Positions 25,205-33,075 of a stretch of DNA of 37,744 nucleotides are shown piece after piece. Position 1 is the stretch's first letter. The number at the start of each line of letters is the position of its first letter. This DNA comes from Nocardia acidivorans NBRC 108247 (lineage in GTDB: Bacteria > Actinomycetota > Actinomycetes > Mycobacteriales > Mycobacteriaceae), in contig NZ_BDAW01000054.1 of assembly GCF_001625085.1 (NCBI RefSeq), forward strand, positions 1 through 37,744, read 5' to 3'. The notes under the pieces are model-generated. The model was given only the letters and a program-made list of their open reading frames with translations, did not search any database and was not told where the DNA came from. Position numbers and translations under genes: made by a program.

Positions 25205-26068
25205 CACCAGCCGGCGGCCCAGGCGGCGGCGCAGGCGCATATCCGCCAGGTAGAAGTTGTAGGGGAAGAGGCGGATGACGGTGGGCATGCGGGTCCAGAC
25301 GGCGGAGAGCAGGCGCAGGAAGCCGGCGAAGAATCGCTCGTCGCGCGCGGACCAGGTCATGCCCATCTCCTGCCGCAGATGCTGCGGGAGCAGGGCCGTG
25401 ACGATGAAGCGGTGCACGCCGCCGAACAGGAATTGCAGGGGATAGGGCAGCATCTTCAGATCGGTGAGCGCGTTGAAATACGCACGCGTCGGCTCGTCGA
25501 TGTGCTTGGTGGCCAGGGTCTGTTCCCAGTACGCGTAGAAGGCGTCGCGGGTCGGCGGCCACATCTCCTCGCGCATCTGCAGGGTGGTGCCGAGCCGGGC
25601 GCTGTAGCGGTAGAAGTCCTCCGCCACTTCGGGATTCATCGGCCCGCGCATGCGGTGGTAGAGGTCGTCCATACCCCAGTAGAGGCAGGACGCCACCCAC
25701 AGCTGGAGTGTGGGGTCGAAGGCGTTGTACTTGACCGGGCTGGTCGGCTTGGTGTGGATCGAGCGATGCGAGACATTGACGGCCTCGCGGTAGGCGATGC
25801 GATCGTCCTCGTCGCCGAGCATGGCGACGGCGATGTACGTCAGCGTGGTGCGCAGTCGCTTGAGGGGGTGCACCATGACGCTGCCGCTGCGGACATCGCT
25901 CTCCATCACGCCGTAGCCGACGGGTTTGAGCGAGAGCTGCATGATCACATTGGCGACGCCGCCGAGGAAGGCGGCCGGCCCGTCGATGTATTCGCGGATC
26001 TGCCGGGGCGTCAGTTCGCGGGGCAGGTCGTGCGGGTATTCGTCGGCTTTGCGCAGCGGGGCGGTCAT
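25202..26068 (-). CDS. MpaB/DUF2236-family oxygenase, copy 1
   Basis: A 288-residue protein of the DUF2236/MpaB family (oxygenase MpaB, latex-clearing-protein relatives, thought to bind heme b). Conserved stretches include IDGPAAFLGGVANVIMQL, HPLKRLRTTLTYIAVAMLG, the His-containing VSHRSIHTKP, and KYNAFDPTLQLWVA. No signal peptide or clear membrane helix is visible. ATG 26068 is preceded by GTCAACG, and the 12-mer GTCAACGATGAC around the start is identical to that of the second copy at 27702. The gene is divergent from the TetR regulator, sharing its control region. Substrate unknown. Confidence 0.88.
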   Translation of the reverse strand: MTAPLRKADEYPHDLPRELTPRQIREYIDGPAAFLGGVANVIMQLSLKPVGYGVMESDVRSGSVMVHPLKRLRTTLTYIAVAMLGDEDDRIAYREAVNVSHRSIHTKPTSPVKYNAFDPTLQLWVASCLYWGMDDLYHRMRGPMNPEVAEDFYRYSARLGTTLQMREEMWPPTRDAFYAYWEQTLATKHIDEPTRAYFNALTDLKMLPYPLQFLFGGVHRFIVTALLPQHLRQEMGMTWSARDERFFAGFLRLLSAVWTRMPTVIRLFPYNFYLADMRLRRRLGRRLV

Positions 26069-26091
26069 CGTTGACTCGACTCCTCGTCGTC

Positions 26092-26142
26092 ACTCCTCAG
26101 CGGTGAGGAGAGTGTGAGAAACTCTTGTCCTCACCTTCTCAT
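26092..26142. promoter_or_regulatory. Nested inverted repeats between MpaB copy 1 and TetR
   Basis: Several dyads overlap: CTCCTCA/TGAGGAG around GCGG (26093-26110); GTGAGGA (26103-26109) with TCCTCAC (26128-26134); GTGAGAA (26114-26120) with TTCTCA (26136-26141). They lie between the two divergent starts. The GTGAG-GAGAA theme recurs at 27719, so this is a good candidate operator for the neighbouring TetR protein. Confidence 0.5.
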
Positions 26143-26213
26143 CGAGGCGAGGGACTGTCAATGTGCGATGATTGGTGCCTCATCGTATCTTCGTGACCGA
26201 AAGGGGCCGGACC

Positions 26214-26846
26214 ATGGCCAAGCTGGCCGAACTCCTGCCGCTCGTGCGCGGATCGGGTCCGGAGGACCGCAATCAGAGCAAGGTGCTCGACGCCGCCCTG
26301 GTGGCCTTCCTCGACTTCGGCATCAAACGCACCAGCATGGTCGAGGTCGCCCGCCGCGGCGGTCTGTCCCTCGCCACACTCTATCGGCGATTCGCCGGCA
26401 AATCCGATCTGATCCAGGCGGTCGGGCTGCGCCAGGCCCGCCAGTTCATCGCCGACGCCGATGCCGCCGTCCAGGCCGAGATCGAGCGCGACGCCAGCGC
26501 CCAGGATCAGATCGTCGCGCTGTTCATCGCGTTCATCGAGGGTCTGCGCGGCAATCAACTGCTGGTGCGCCTGCTCAAGACCGAACCCGAGACGGTACTG
26601 CCGTACCTGACCGTGCAGGGCGCGCCGGTCATCGAATTGGGCCGCGACTATCTGGCCGAGTTCATCACCCGCCTGCAATCGGAAGGCAAACTCCCCGAAT
26701 ATGATCCGCTGCCGCTGGCGGAGATGATCGCTCGCAGCGCCCTGTCACTCGCGCTGACCCCGCAGACGGTGATCCCGCTCGATGACGAGGCCGCGCTGCG
26801 CCGCTTCGCCATCGATCACGTGCTGCCGGGCTTCCGCATCTTCTGA
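26214..26846 (+). CDS. TetR-family transcriptional regulator
   Basis: A 210-residue TetR-type repressor. The N-terminal helix-turn-helix covers about residues 22-70, with VLDAALVAFLDFGIKRTSM, then VARRGGLSLATLYRRFAGKSDLI, the typical recognition helix region. The C-terminal part is a helical ligand-binding domain with no recognised ligand. ATG 26214 has AAGGGG eight to nine bases upstream; an earlier in-frame start at 26172 lacks support. It sits between two paralogous MpaB genes, divergent from one and one base from the stop of the other, which strongly suggests it controls both. Confidence 0.92.
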   Translation: MAKLAELLPLVRGSGPEDRNQSKVLDAALVAFLDFGIKRTSMVEVARRGGLSLATLYRRFAGKSDLIQAVGLRQARQFIADADAAVQAEIERDASAQDQIVALFIAFIEGLRGNQLLVRLLKTEPETVLPYLTVQGAPVIELGRDYLAEFITRLQSEGKLPEYDPLPLAEMIARSALSLALTPQTVIPLDDEAALRRFAIDHVLPGFRIF

Positions 26847-26847
26847 G

Positions 26848-27702
26848 TCAGACCAGTCGCAGGCCGAGTCGGCGGCGCAGTCGCATATCCATCAGATACA
26901 CAGTGATCGGGAAGATCCGCACGGGTGTGGGCAGCAATTCCTCCGCGGTGCCGACCGTGCGCATGATCCGCGCCAGCAGGCGATCCTGCCGCGGCGTCCA
27001 GGTCATCCCCATCTCGTCCCGAAGGTGTTGCGGCAGTAGCCCGGTCACGAAGAAGCGGTGGATGCCGCCGAAGGCCGCGCGCACCGGGCGCGGCATCATC
27101 CGCAGATCGATGAGGTCCTCGAGGTAGGCGCGAATGCGCGGATCGATGGAGGTCCGGGCGAGATTCTCGGCCCAATAGGCTTCGAACGCAACGCGATCCA
27201 CCGGCCACATATCGCGCCGCATCTGCAGGGTCGTCCCCAATCGCGACGAGTACTGGTAGAACGCCTCGGCATCGGCCTCGTTCATCGGACCGTGCATCCG
27301 CTCGTAGAGATCCTTCGCACCCCAGTACAGGCAGGCCGCCACCCACAGCTGGAGGGTGGGGTCGAAGGCGTTGTACTTCACCGCGCTTCCCGCCTTGGAC
27401 CGCACCTGCCGATGCGAGGTGTCGACGGCTTCGCGGTACGCCTGCCGGTCCTCCTCGGTCCCCAGGAGCGCCACCGCGAGATAGGTGATCGTGGTGCGCA
27501 GCCGTTTGATCGGGTGCACCATCACATTGCCGCTCTGCACCGGCGATTCCACCACGCCGTAGCCGACCGGGGGACGGGCAAGTTGCATGATCACATTCGC
27601 GGCCCCGCCGAGCAGACCCGCCGCCCCGTCGATGAACTGCCGGATATCAATGGGAGGTTCGCTCTCGATGCCGTACGGCTGAGCGCGCATGGGCCTGGTC
27701 AT
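26848..27702 (-). CDS. MpaB/DUF2236-family oxygenase, copy 2
   Basis: A 284-residue paralogue of the gene at 25202, clearly alignable along its whole length (shared blocks include ANVIMQL, HPIKRLRTTITYLAVALLG, KYNAFDPTLQLWVAACLYWG, GMTW and MDMRLRRRLG). ATG 27702 is chosen by alignment with copy 1 and a GAGGAT site; the open frame runs to 27741 through the presumed operator. It converges on the TetR gene with a one-base gap. Divergence between copies is enough to suggest an old duplication with different substrates or conditions. Confidence 0.88.
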   Translation of the reverse strand: MTRPMRAQPYGIESEPPIDIRQFIDGAAGLLGGAANVIMQLARPPVGYGVVESPVQSGNVMVHPIKRLRTTITYLAVALLGTEEDRQAYREAVDTSHRQVRSKAGSAVKYNAFDPTLQLWVAACLYWGAKDLYERMHGPMNEADAEAFYQYSSRLGTTLQMRRDMWPVDRVAFEAYWAENLARTSIDPRIRAYLEDLIDLRMMPRPVRAAFGGIHRFFVTGLLPQHLRDEMGMTWTPRQDRLLARIMRTVGTAEELLPTPVRIFPITVYLMDMRLRRRLGLRLV

Positions 27703-27718
27703 CGTTGACCACATCCTC

Positions 27719-27763
27719 GTGAGTGAGAAGGTTGTACACAAACTGTCTTACCTACTCGCTCAC
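27719..27763. promoter_or_regulatory. Large inverted repeat before MpaB copy 2 (candidate TetR operator)
   Basis: GTGAGTGAGAAGGT (27719-27732) pairs with ACCTACTCGCTCAC (27750-27763) at 12 of 14 positions across a 17-base AT-richer spacer. It lies 17 bases from the copy 2 start and shares the GTGAG/GAGAA words with the dyads at 26103-26141. Confidence 0.55.
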
Positions 27764-27827
27764 CTGTCAACCGACCGGTGCACTTCGCACCCGATTCGTG
27801 TCCCGGCCGCTCCGGTACCGTTGGCGC

Positions 27828-29255
27828 GTGTCCTACAGGTCGCCGCTATTGCTGAGCTCGCTGAATCCCGCCGCCGTCGCCGCCGGGGACGATATTCCCG
27901 ATGCCGTCACCATCGACGGGGTGCGCCTGTCGCGCAGCGATCTGCTGGGCGCGGCCACCTCGGTCGCCGAACGCGTCGCACGCGCCGACCGGGTCGCGGT
28001 GCTGGCCACGCCGACCGTGAAAACCGTGCTGGCGGTGGTCGGCTGCCTCATCGCGGGCGTCACCGTGGTCCCGGTCCCGCCGGACGCCGGCAGTGCCGAA
28101 CTCGCGCACATACTGCGGGATTCGGGTGCGCAGGCGTGGCTGGGCGAGGCGCCCGAGGGCAGTGCGCTGCCGGTGGTGCCGGTGCGGGCGCACGCGCGCT
28201 CCTGGCACACCTATGCCGAACCAGCGCCCGAGGCAATCGCTTTCATCCTCTACACCTCAGGCACCACCGGTGCGCCCAAGGGCGTCATGCTCAGCCGCAA
28301 GGCCATTGCCGCCGGGCTGGACGCCCTGGCGGAGGCATGGGAGTGGAAATGGAATGACGTTCTGGTGCACGGACTTCCGCTGTTCCATGTACACGGTCTG
28401 ATCCTCGGCCTGCTCGGTCCGCTGCGCGTGGGCAGCCCGCTGGTGCACACCGGTAAGCCCACCCCGCAGGCGTACGCCGCCGCCCCGGGCACCATGTACT
28501 TCGGGGTGCCCACCGTATGGTCGCGCATGGTCGAAGAGCCCGCTGCCGCAAAGGAATTGGCGAAGGCACGGATTATCGTCTCGGGGAGCGCACCGCTGCC
28601 GGTGCCGGTATTCGAGCGGCTGCGCGAGCTCACCGGGCACGCGCCGCTGGAGCGATACGGTATGAGCGAGACCATGATCACGCTCTCCACCCGGCCGGAC
28701 GGCGAGCGACGGCCGGGCTGGGTGGGCACACCGCTGGCCGGGGTGCGTACCCGACTGGTGGACGAGGCCGGGCAGGTGCTTCCGCATGACGGGGAAAGCG
28801 TTGGCGGACTACAGGTTCAGGGGCCGATGCTGTTCGACGGGTATCTGGACAAGCCCGGGATCACCGCGGAGAACTGGACCGCGGACGGCTGGTTCAAGAC
28901 CGGGGATGTGGCGGTAATCGATGCCGAGGGCTTCCACCGCATTGTCGGACGGGAGTCGGTGGACCTGATCAAATCCGGCGGATACCGGATCGGGGCGGGG
29001 GAGATCGAGACCGCACTGCTCGGGCATCCGGCGGTGGCCGAGACGGCCGTCATCGGGGTGCCCGATGACGATCTGGGGCAGCGCATCGTCGCCTACGTCG
29101 TCTTGCGGGCCGGCGCGGGTGATTCCGCGCCACAGCAGCTGATCGACCATGTGGCGGGCGAACTCTCGGCGCACAAGCGACCCCGCGAGGTGCGGGTGGT
29201 GGATTCACTGCCGCGCAATGCCATGGGCAAGGTGCAGAAGAAACTGCTCGGCTGA
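27828..29255 (+). CDS. fadD36: FadD36-type acyl-CoA synthetase
   Basis: A 475-residue member of the AMP-forming acyl-CoA synthetases. The P-loop motif LYTSGTTGAPKG lies at 141-152; ERYGMSET, the GYLDKPG/TGD region and the C-terminal LPRNAMGKVQKK with the catalytic lysine are all present. The opening LLLSSLNPAAVAAG and the whole length match my memory of Rv1193 FadD36 (473 residues). GTG 27828 is chosen by that match; the open frame extends to 27723 through the operator region. Relatives resemble malonyl/methylmalonyl-type short-chain ligases; the natural acid is not known. Confidence 0.9.
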   Translation: MSYRSPLLLSSLNPAAVAAGDDIPDAVTIDGVRLSRSDLLGAATSVAERVARADRVAVLATPTVKTVLAVVGCLIAGVTVVPVPPDAGSAELAHILRDSGAQAWLGEAPEGSALPVVPVRAHARSWHTYAEPAPEAIAFILYTSGTTGAPKGVMLSRKAIAAGLDALAEAWEWKWNDVLVHGLPLFHVHGLILGLLGPLRVGSPLVHTGKPTPQAYAAAPGTMYFGVPTVWSRMVEEPAAAKELAKARIIVSGSAPLPVPVFERLRELTGHAPLERYGMSETMITLSTRPDGERRPGWVGTPLAGVRTRLVDEAGQVLPHDGESVGGLQVQGPMLFDGYLDKPGITAENWTADGWFKTGDVAVIDAEGFHRIVGRESVDLIKSGGYRIGAGEIETALLGHPAVAETAVIGVPDDDLGQRIVAYVVLRAGAGDSAPQQLIDHVAGELSAHKRPREVRVVDSLPRNAMGKVQKKLLG

Positions 29256-29260
29256 GGACA

Positions 29261-29311
29261 CTCGAGTGCGGTTCCGGCTTGACCTGAACCGCACTCGAGG
29301 TCATAACCTCG
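29261..29311 (+). promoter_or_regulatory. Promoter with two perfect dyads before the PPOX gene
   Basis: CTCGAGTGCGGTTC (29261-29274) and GAACCGCACTCGAG (29286-29299) are a perfect 14-bp inverted repeat with an 11-base spacer. Inside lies TTGACC (29279-29284), and 17 bases on CATAAC (29302-29307), a plausible promoter. CGAGGT-CATA-ACCTCG (29296-29311) is a second perfect dyad over the -10. The start codon at 29317 is so close that the mRNA may be leaderless. Part of this could instead terminate fadD36. Confidence 0.55.
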
Positions 29312-29316
29312 CGCAC

Positions 29317-29688
29317 ATGATCGCAACACTGACGCCCGCCCAGATCGAATACCTCGCCGGGCAGCGCCTCGGACGGCTCGCCACCATCCGCCCGGACGGA
29401 TCGCCGCAGAACAATCCGGTCGGATTCCGCTACAACGCCGCGCTCGGCACCATCGATATCGCCGGACACAATATGGGCGCGTCACAGAAGTTCCGGAACC
29501 TGAGCAAGCAGGACCGGGTCGCCTTCGTCGTCGACGATGTGCCCTCGGTCGATCCGTGGACCGTGCGGTGCCTCGAAATCCGCGGCACCGCACAGGCTTT
29601 GCGGGATGTCGAAACCTACATCCCCGGCGGTTCACCGGAGCTGATCCGCATCACCCCGGAGCGGATCATCGCCTTCGGCATCGACTGA
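29317..29688 (+). CDS. PPOX-class F420/flavin-dependent oxidoreductase
   Basis: A 123-residue split-barrel protein of the pyridoxamine 5'-phosphate oxidase-like family. LGRLATIRPDGSPQNNPVGFRYN and IRGTAQAL are typical of the actinobacterial F420-dependent subgroup. Such enzymes reduce small substrates using F420H2 or FMN; the substrate here is unknown. ATG 29317 is chosen over longer in-frame starts (from 29149) because those lie inside fadD36. There is no good ribosome site, consistent with a leaderless transcript. It may use F420 made through fbiC. Confidence 0.85.
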   Translation: MIATLTPAQIEYLAGQRLGRLATIRPDGSPQNNPVGFRYNAALGTIDIAGHNMGASQKFRNLSKQDRVAFVVDDVPSVDPWTVRCLEIRGTAQALRDVETYIPGGSPELIRITPERIIAFGID

Positions 29689-29713
29689 CTCGGTCGTTTC
29701 GGCGTCGACCGAC

Positions 29714-30670
29714 TCAGTCGTTGGCGTGCAATGCGGCATTCAGCTCGATGCCGGTGCCCTTGCGCGCCACCGCCTCCACCGCGCCGGTGACCGAATTGCG
29801 GCGGAACAGCAGATTGTCCCGACCGCTCAGCTCGGCCGCCTTGACGACCGCGCCGTCCGACAGCGTCACCTTGGTGCCCGCGGTGACGTACAGCCCCGCC
29901 TCCACCACACAGTCGTTGCCGAGTGAAATGCCCAGCCCCGAGTTCGCGCCCAGCAGGCAGCGCTCACCGAGCGAGATGACCTGCTTACCGCCACCGGACA
30001 GGGTGCCCATGATGGACGCGCCGCCACCCACATCGGAGCCCTCGCCGACCACGACGCCACCGGAGATACGGCCCTCCACCATGGAATTGCCGAGCGTCCC
30101 GGCATTGAAGTTCACGAAGCCCTCGTGCATGACCGTGGTGCCCGAGGCCAGGTGCGCGCCCAGGCGCACGCGGTCGGCGTCCGCGATGCGCACCCCCGAG
30201 GGCACCACGTAATCCACCATGCGCGGGAACTTGTCCACGCCGTACACGGTGACCGGACCGCGCGCCCGCAATTTGAGCCGAGTGAGCTCGAACTCCTCCA
30301 GCGAGCACGGGCCGTAATTGGTCCACACCACATTGGCGAGCAGTCCGAACATGCCGTCCAGACTCAGGCCGTGCGGCTTGACCAGACGGTGCGAGAGCAG
30401 CTGCAACCGCAGATAGACATCGTGCGTATCGACCGGCGCGGCGGCCAGATCGGCGATACTGGTGCGCACCACGACCACCTCGACGCGGCGGGCCTCGTCG
30501 AATCCGGCGGCCTCGGCGAACTTGGCGTACTCGATATCGGAGGCGTCCAGGCGCTTGCTGCCGGTATCGGTGACCGACCCCAACTCGGGGTACGGGTACC
30601 AGGTGTCCAGGACCGTTCCATTGTCGGTGATGGTGGCGAGGCCGACTGCTACTGCTCCCTGAGTACTCAC
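29714..30670 (-). CDS. dapD: DapD, tetrahydrodipicolinate N-succinyltransferase
   Basis: A 318-residue enzyme that transfers succinyl from succinyl-CoA to tetrahydrodipicolinate, committing flux to the succinylase branch of lysine and meso-DAP synthesis. The actinobacterial type is recognised from its length and from the left-handed beta-helix repeats in the second half (for example VRLGAHLASGTTVMHEGFVN and NSMVEGRISGGVVVGEGSDV). The ATG at 30670 starts MSTQGAVAVGLATI. It is divergent from dapE, the next-but-one enzyme of the pathway, with a shared control region of about 107 bases. Confidence 0.95.
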   Translation of the reverse strand: MSTQGAVAVGLATITDNGTVLDTWYPYPELGSVTDTGSKRLDASDIEYAKFAEAAGFDEARRVEVVVVRTSIADLAAAPVDTHDVYLRLQLLSHRLVKPHGLSLDGMFGLLANVVWTNYGPCSLEEFELTRLKLRARGPVTVYGVDKFPRMVDYVVPSGVRIADADRVRLGAHLASGTTVMHEGFVNFNAGTLGNSMVEGRISGGVVVGEGSDVGGGASIMGTLSGGGKQVISLGERCLLGANSGLGISLGNDCVVEAGLYVTAGTKVTLSDGAVVKAAELSGRDNLLFRRNSVTGAVEAVARKGTGIELNAALHAND

Positions 30671-30680
30671 GGGAGTAAAG

Positions 30681-30698
30681 ATTACCGGCCGCGGTAAT
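30681..30698. promoter_or_regulatory. Dyad in the dapD/dapE shared control region
   Basis: ATTACCG (30681-30687) and CGGTAAT (30692-30698) are perfect 7-bp arms around GCCG, only ten bases upstream of the dapD start. A second small dyad, GGAG-N7-CTCC, lies nearer dapE at 30748-30762. This may be an operator allowing joint control of both genes; no known regulator site is recognised. Confidence 0.4.
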
Positions 30699-30777
30699 TC
30701 GCTGTAACGGTGCCTTTTTGTGCCAGGGCGGCGGGCATAACGAGAGCGGAGGTAACTACTCCTTTAAAGTGGAGTGG

Positions 30778-31881
30778 GTGACCATCGATCTGAGCGCCGA
30801 CCCGATCAACCTCGCCGCCGCTCTGGTGGACATCCCCAGCGTTTCCAAGGATGAGACGCTCATCGCCGATATCGTCGAAAAGGCGCTGCGCGAGCAGACG
30901 AGCGGATTCGAGATCCTGCGACACGGCAATGTCGTTCTCGCCCGCACCAATCGCGGACTGGCCACCCGGGTCATTCTCGCCGGGCACCTCGACACCGTCC
31001 CGATCGCCCACAACGTGCCCAGCCGCTTCGAGGTCACCGCAGCGGGCGAACGGCAGCTCTGGGGCTGCGGCACCGTCGATATGAAATCCGGTGACGCGGT
31101 TTTCCTGCACCTGGCCGCCACCGTCGCCGATCCGGTGCACGATCTGACGCTCATCTTCTACGACTGCGAGGAGATCGCCGCCGAGTTCAACGGACTCGGC
31201 CGGATCGAACGCGAACTCCCGGAATGGCTCGCCGGTGATCTCGCCATTCTCGGCGAACCCTCCGGCGGCTGGATCGAAGCCGGATGCCAAGGGACACTGC
31301 GTATTCGACTCACCACCTCCGGAGTGCGCGCGCATACCGCGCGAGCCTGGCTGGGCGACAACGCCATTCACCGCCTCGCGCCCATTCTGGAGCGCCTGGC
31401 GAATTATCGGGCGCGCGAAGTCGATATCGACGGCTGCGTTTATCGCGAGGGCCTGTCCGCGGTGCGCGTCTCCGGCGGTGTCGCGGGCAATGTGGTGCCC
31501 GATATCGCCGAGGTCGATGTGAACTTCCGGTTCGCACCCGACCGCACCCTGGACGAGGCCACCGAGCATGTGCGCGAAGTCTTCTCGGGCCTGGATCTGG
31601 GCTTCGAACGCACCGACGGCGCACCCGGCGCGCTGCCCGGCCTGTCCGCCCCCGCCGCCAAGGACCTCATCGAGATCGTGCACGGCCACGGCAGCGGCGG
31701 CGTCCGCGCCAAATACGGCTGGACCGACGTCTCCCGCTTCGCCGCCCGCGGCATCCCCGCGGTGAACTTCGGCCCCGGCGACCCCAACCTCGCCCACAAA
31801 CGCGACGAACATCTCCCGGTCGACCAGATCACCCAGGTCACCTCCATGCTCCGCAGCTACCTCACCGGCGACAAAGCCTGA
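30778..31881 (+). CDS. dapE: DapE, succinyl-diaminopimelate desuccinylase
   Basis: A 367-residue M20-family di-zinc hydrolase that removes succinate from N-succinyl-LL-DAP, completing the steps started by DapD and DapC. Metal and catalytic residues are visible: H70 and D72 in AGHLDTVP, D101 in GTVDMKSGD, and E131-E132 in DCEEI. The late NFGPGDPNLAHKRDEH supplies the last zinc His. GTG 30778 (MTIDLSADPINL) fits the remembered DapE start; GTG 30769 and an upstream start at 30718 are in frame. None has a well-spaced ribosome site. Confidence 0.95.
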   Translation: MTIDLSADPINLAAALVDIPSVSKDETLIADIVEKALREQTSGFEILRHGNVVLARTNRGLATRVILAGHLDTVPIAHNVPSRFEVTAAGERQLWGCGTVDMKSGDAVFLHLAATVADPVHDLTLIFYDCEEIAAEFNGLGRIERELPEWLAGDLAILGEPSGGWIEAGCQGTLRIRLTTSGVRAHTARAWLGDNAIHRLAPILERLANYRAREVDIDGCVYREGLSAVRVSGGVAGNVVPDIAEVDVNFRFAPDRTLDEATEHVREVFSGLDLGFERTDGAPGALPGLSAPAAKDLIEIVHGHGSGGVRAKYGWTDVSRFAARGIPAVNFGPGDPNLAHKRDEHLPVDQITQVTSMLRSYLTGDKA

Positions 31882-31917
31882 CCGCGACCTCCATTACTCC
31901 CAGCGACATTCGCCGCA

Positions 31918-32262
31918 GGTCGCGGCCCGCCCGGTTCTGGACCGAGTGGAGCGGGGGAGCGCAGGGTGGGAAGAACCGAGGTCACCACGGCTGCGACCCC
32001 GCTGCAGCGCAGCGCAGGCGGACATGACTGCGTCGCGGCCCGCTCCGGTTCTGGACTGAGTGGAGCGGGGGAGCGGAGGGTGGGAAGAAGCGGGGTCACC
32101 ACGGCTGCGACCTCGCCGCAGCGCAGGCGGACATGACTGCGTCGCGGCCCGCCCCGGTTCTGGACTGAGTGGAGCGGGGGAGCGCAGCGGAGGAGCGGAG
32201 GGAGGGAAGGACCGGGGTCACCAGGGCCGCGACCCGCCGGAGCGAAGCGCAGGCCAACAACA
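31918..32262 (+). repeat. Three tandem copies of a ~110-bp intergenic repeat
   Basis: Units start at about 31918, 32030 and 32139 and run about 112, 109 and 124 bases. Each begins GTCGCGGCCCGC, then GGTTCTGGAC-GAGTGGAGCG, a G-rich run, GGTCACCA and, in the first two, GCGGACATGACT at the end. The third ends in GGAGCGAAGCGCAGG. This fills the 396 bases between dapE and the first LOG gene. No coding frame is preserved. An inverted identical stretch lies at 1-46 and a tail fragment at 187-220. Confidence 0.88.
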
Positions 32263-32277
32263 CAGTACGGTGGCTGC

Positions 32278-33075
32278 ATGTCTGCTGAGGCTGATATCCC
32301 GGGTTCGAAGAATCCCAAGTTCCGTGGTCCGATAATGCTGCGGCGTGACCGGAAGATCGGGGTGGGGACCACCGATCAGCATCTGCTCGATGAGCGCGGA
32401 CCCGCGGATTGGGTGCATACCGATCCGTGGCGGGTACTGCGCATCCAGGCCGAATTCGTCGAGGGCTTCGGCGCTTTGGCCGAGGTGCCGCGGGCGGTCG
32501 CGGTATTCGGGTCCGCGCGCACCACACCGGATTCGCCGGAGTATCAGGCCGGAGTGGCCATCGGCGGGGCGCTCGCGCGCTCCGGATTCGCGGTCATCAC
32601 CGGCGGCGGACCCGGGGCCATGGAGGCGGCCAATCGGGGCGCGTCCGAGGCGGGCGGCTACTCCATCGGGCTCGGCATCGAGCTGCCGTTCGAACAGCAT
32701 CTGAACGAATGGGTCGACCTGGGCATCAACTTCCGCTACTTCTTCGCGCGCAAGACCATGTTCGTGAAGTACGCGCAGGCCTTCGTCTGCCTGCCGGGCG
32801 GATTCGGCACCCTGGACGAGCTGTTCGAGGCGCTCACCCTGGTGCAGACGCATAAGATCAATCAGTTCCCGATCATTCTGTTCGGCACCAAATACTGGGC
32901 GGGACTGGTGGATTGGCTGCGCGACTCACTGCTCGGCTCCGCCAAGATCGCACCCGGTGATCTGAACCTGCTGCATGTCACCGACAGCGTGGACGAGGTG
33001 CTGAGCCTCGTGCTCGCCGCCGCCGAACAGCGCGCCGAGATGGATGCCGCCGGAACCATGGGGGATCAGTGGTGA
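32278..33075 (+). CDS. LOG-family (TIGR00730) nucleotide-processing protein, long form
   Basis: A 265-residue Rossmann-fold protein of the lysine decarboxylase-like/LOG family. The nucleotide-binding motif PGGFGTLDE is preceded by FFARKTMFVKYAQAFVCL, and GGGPGAMEAANRGA lies in the middle. LOG enzymes release cytokinin-type bases or hydrolyse nucleoside monophosphates to base and ribose phosphate. The 75-residue N-terminal extension distinguishes it from the shorter second gene. ATG 32278 lies just after the repeat array. Its stop overlaps the next start (GTGA). Confidence 0.9.
   Translation: MSAEADIPGSKNPKFRGPIMLRRDRKIGVGTTDQHLLDERGPADWVHTDPWRVLRIQAEFVEGFGALAEVPRAVAVFGSARTTPDSPEYQAGVAIGGALARSGFAVITGGGPGAMEAANRGASEAGGYSIGLGIELPFEQHLNEWVDLGINFRYFFARKTMFVKYAQAFVCLPGGFGTLDELFEALTLVQTHKINQFPIILFGTKYWAGLVDWLRDSLLGSAKIAPGDLNLLHVTDSVDEVLSLVLAAAEQRAEMDAAGTMGDQW

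Noticed and set aside
31918..32262. CRISPR-like array
   Set aside because: The units are about 110 bases, tandem without unique spacers, and no cas genes are nearby.
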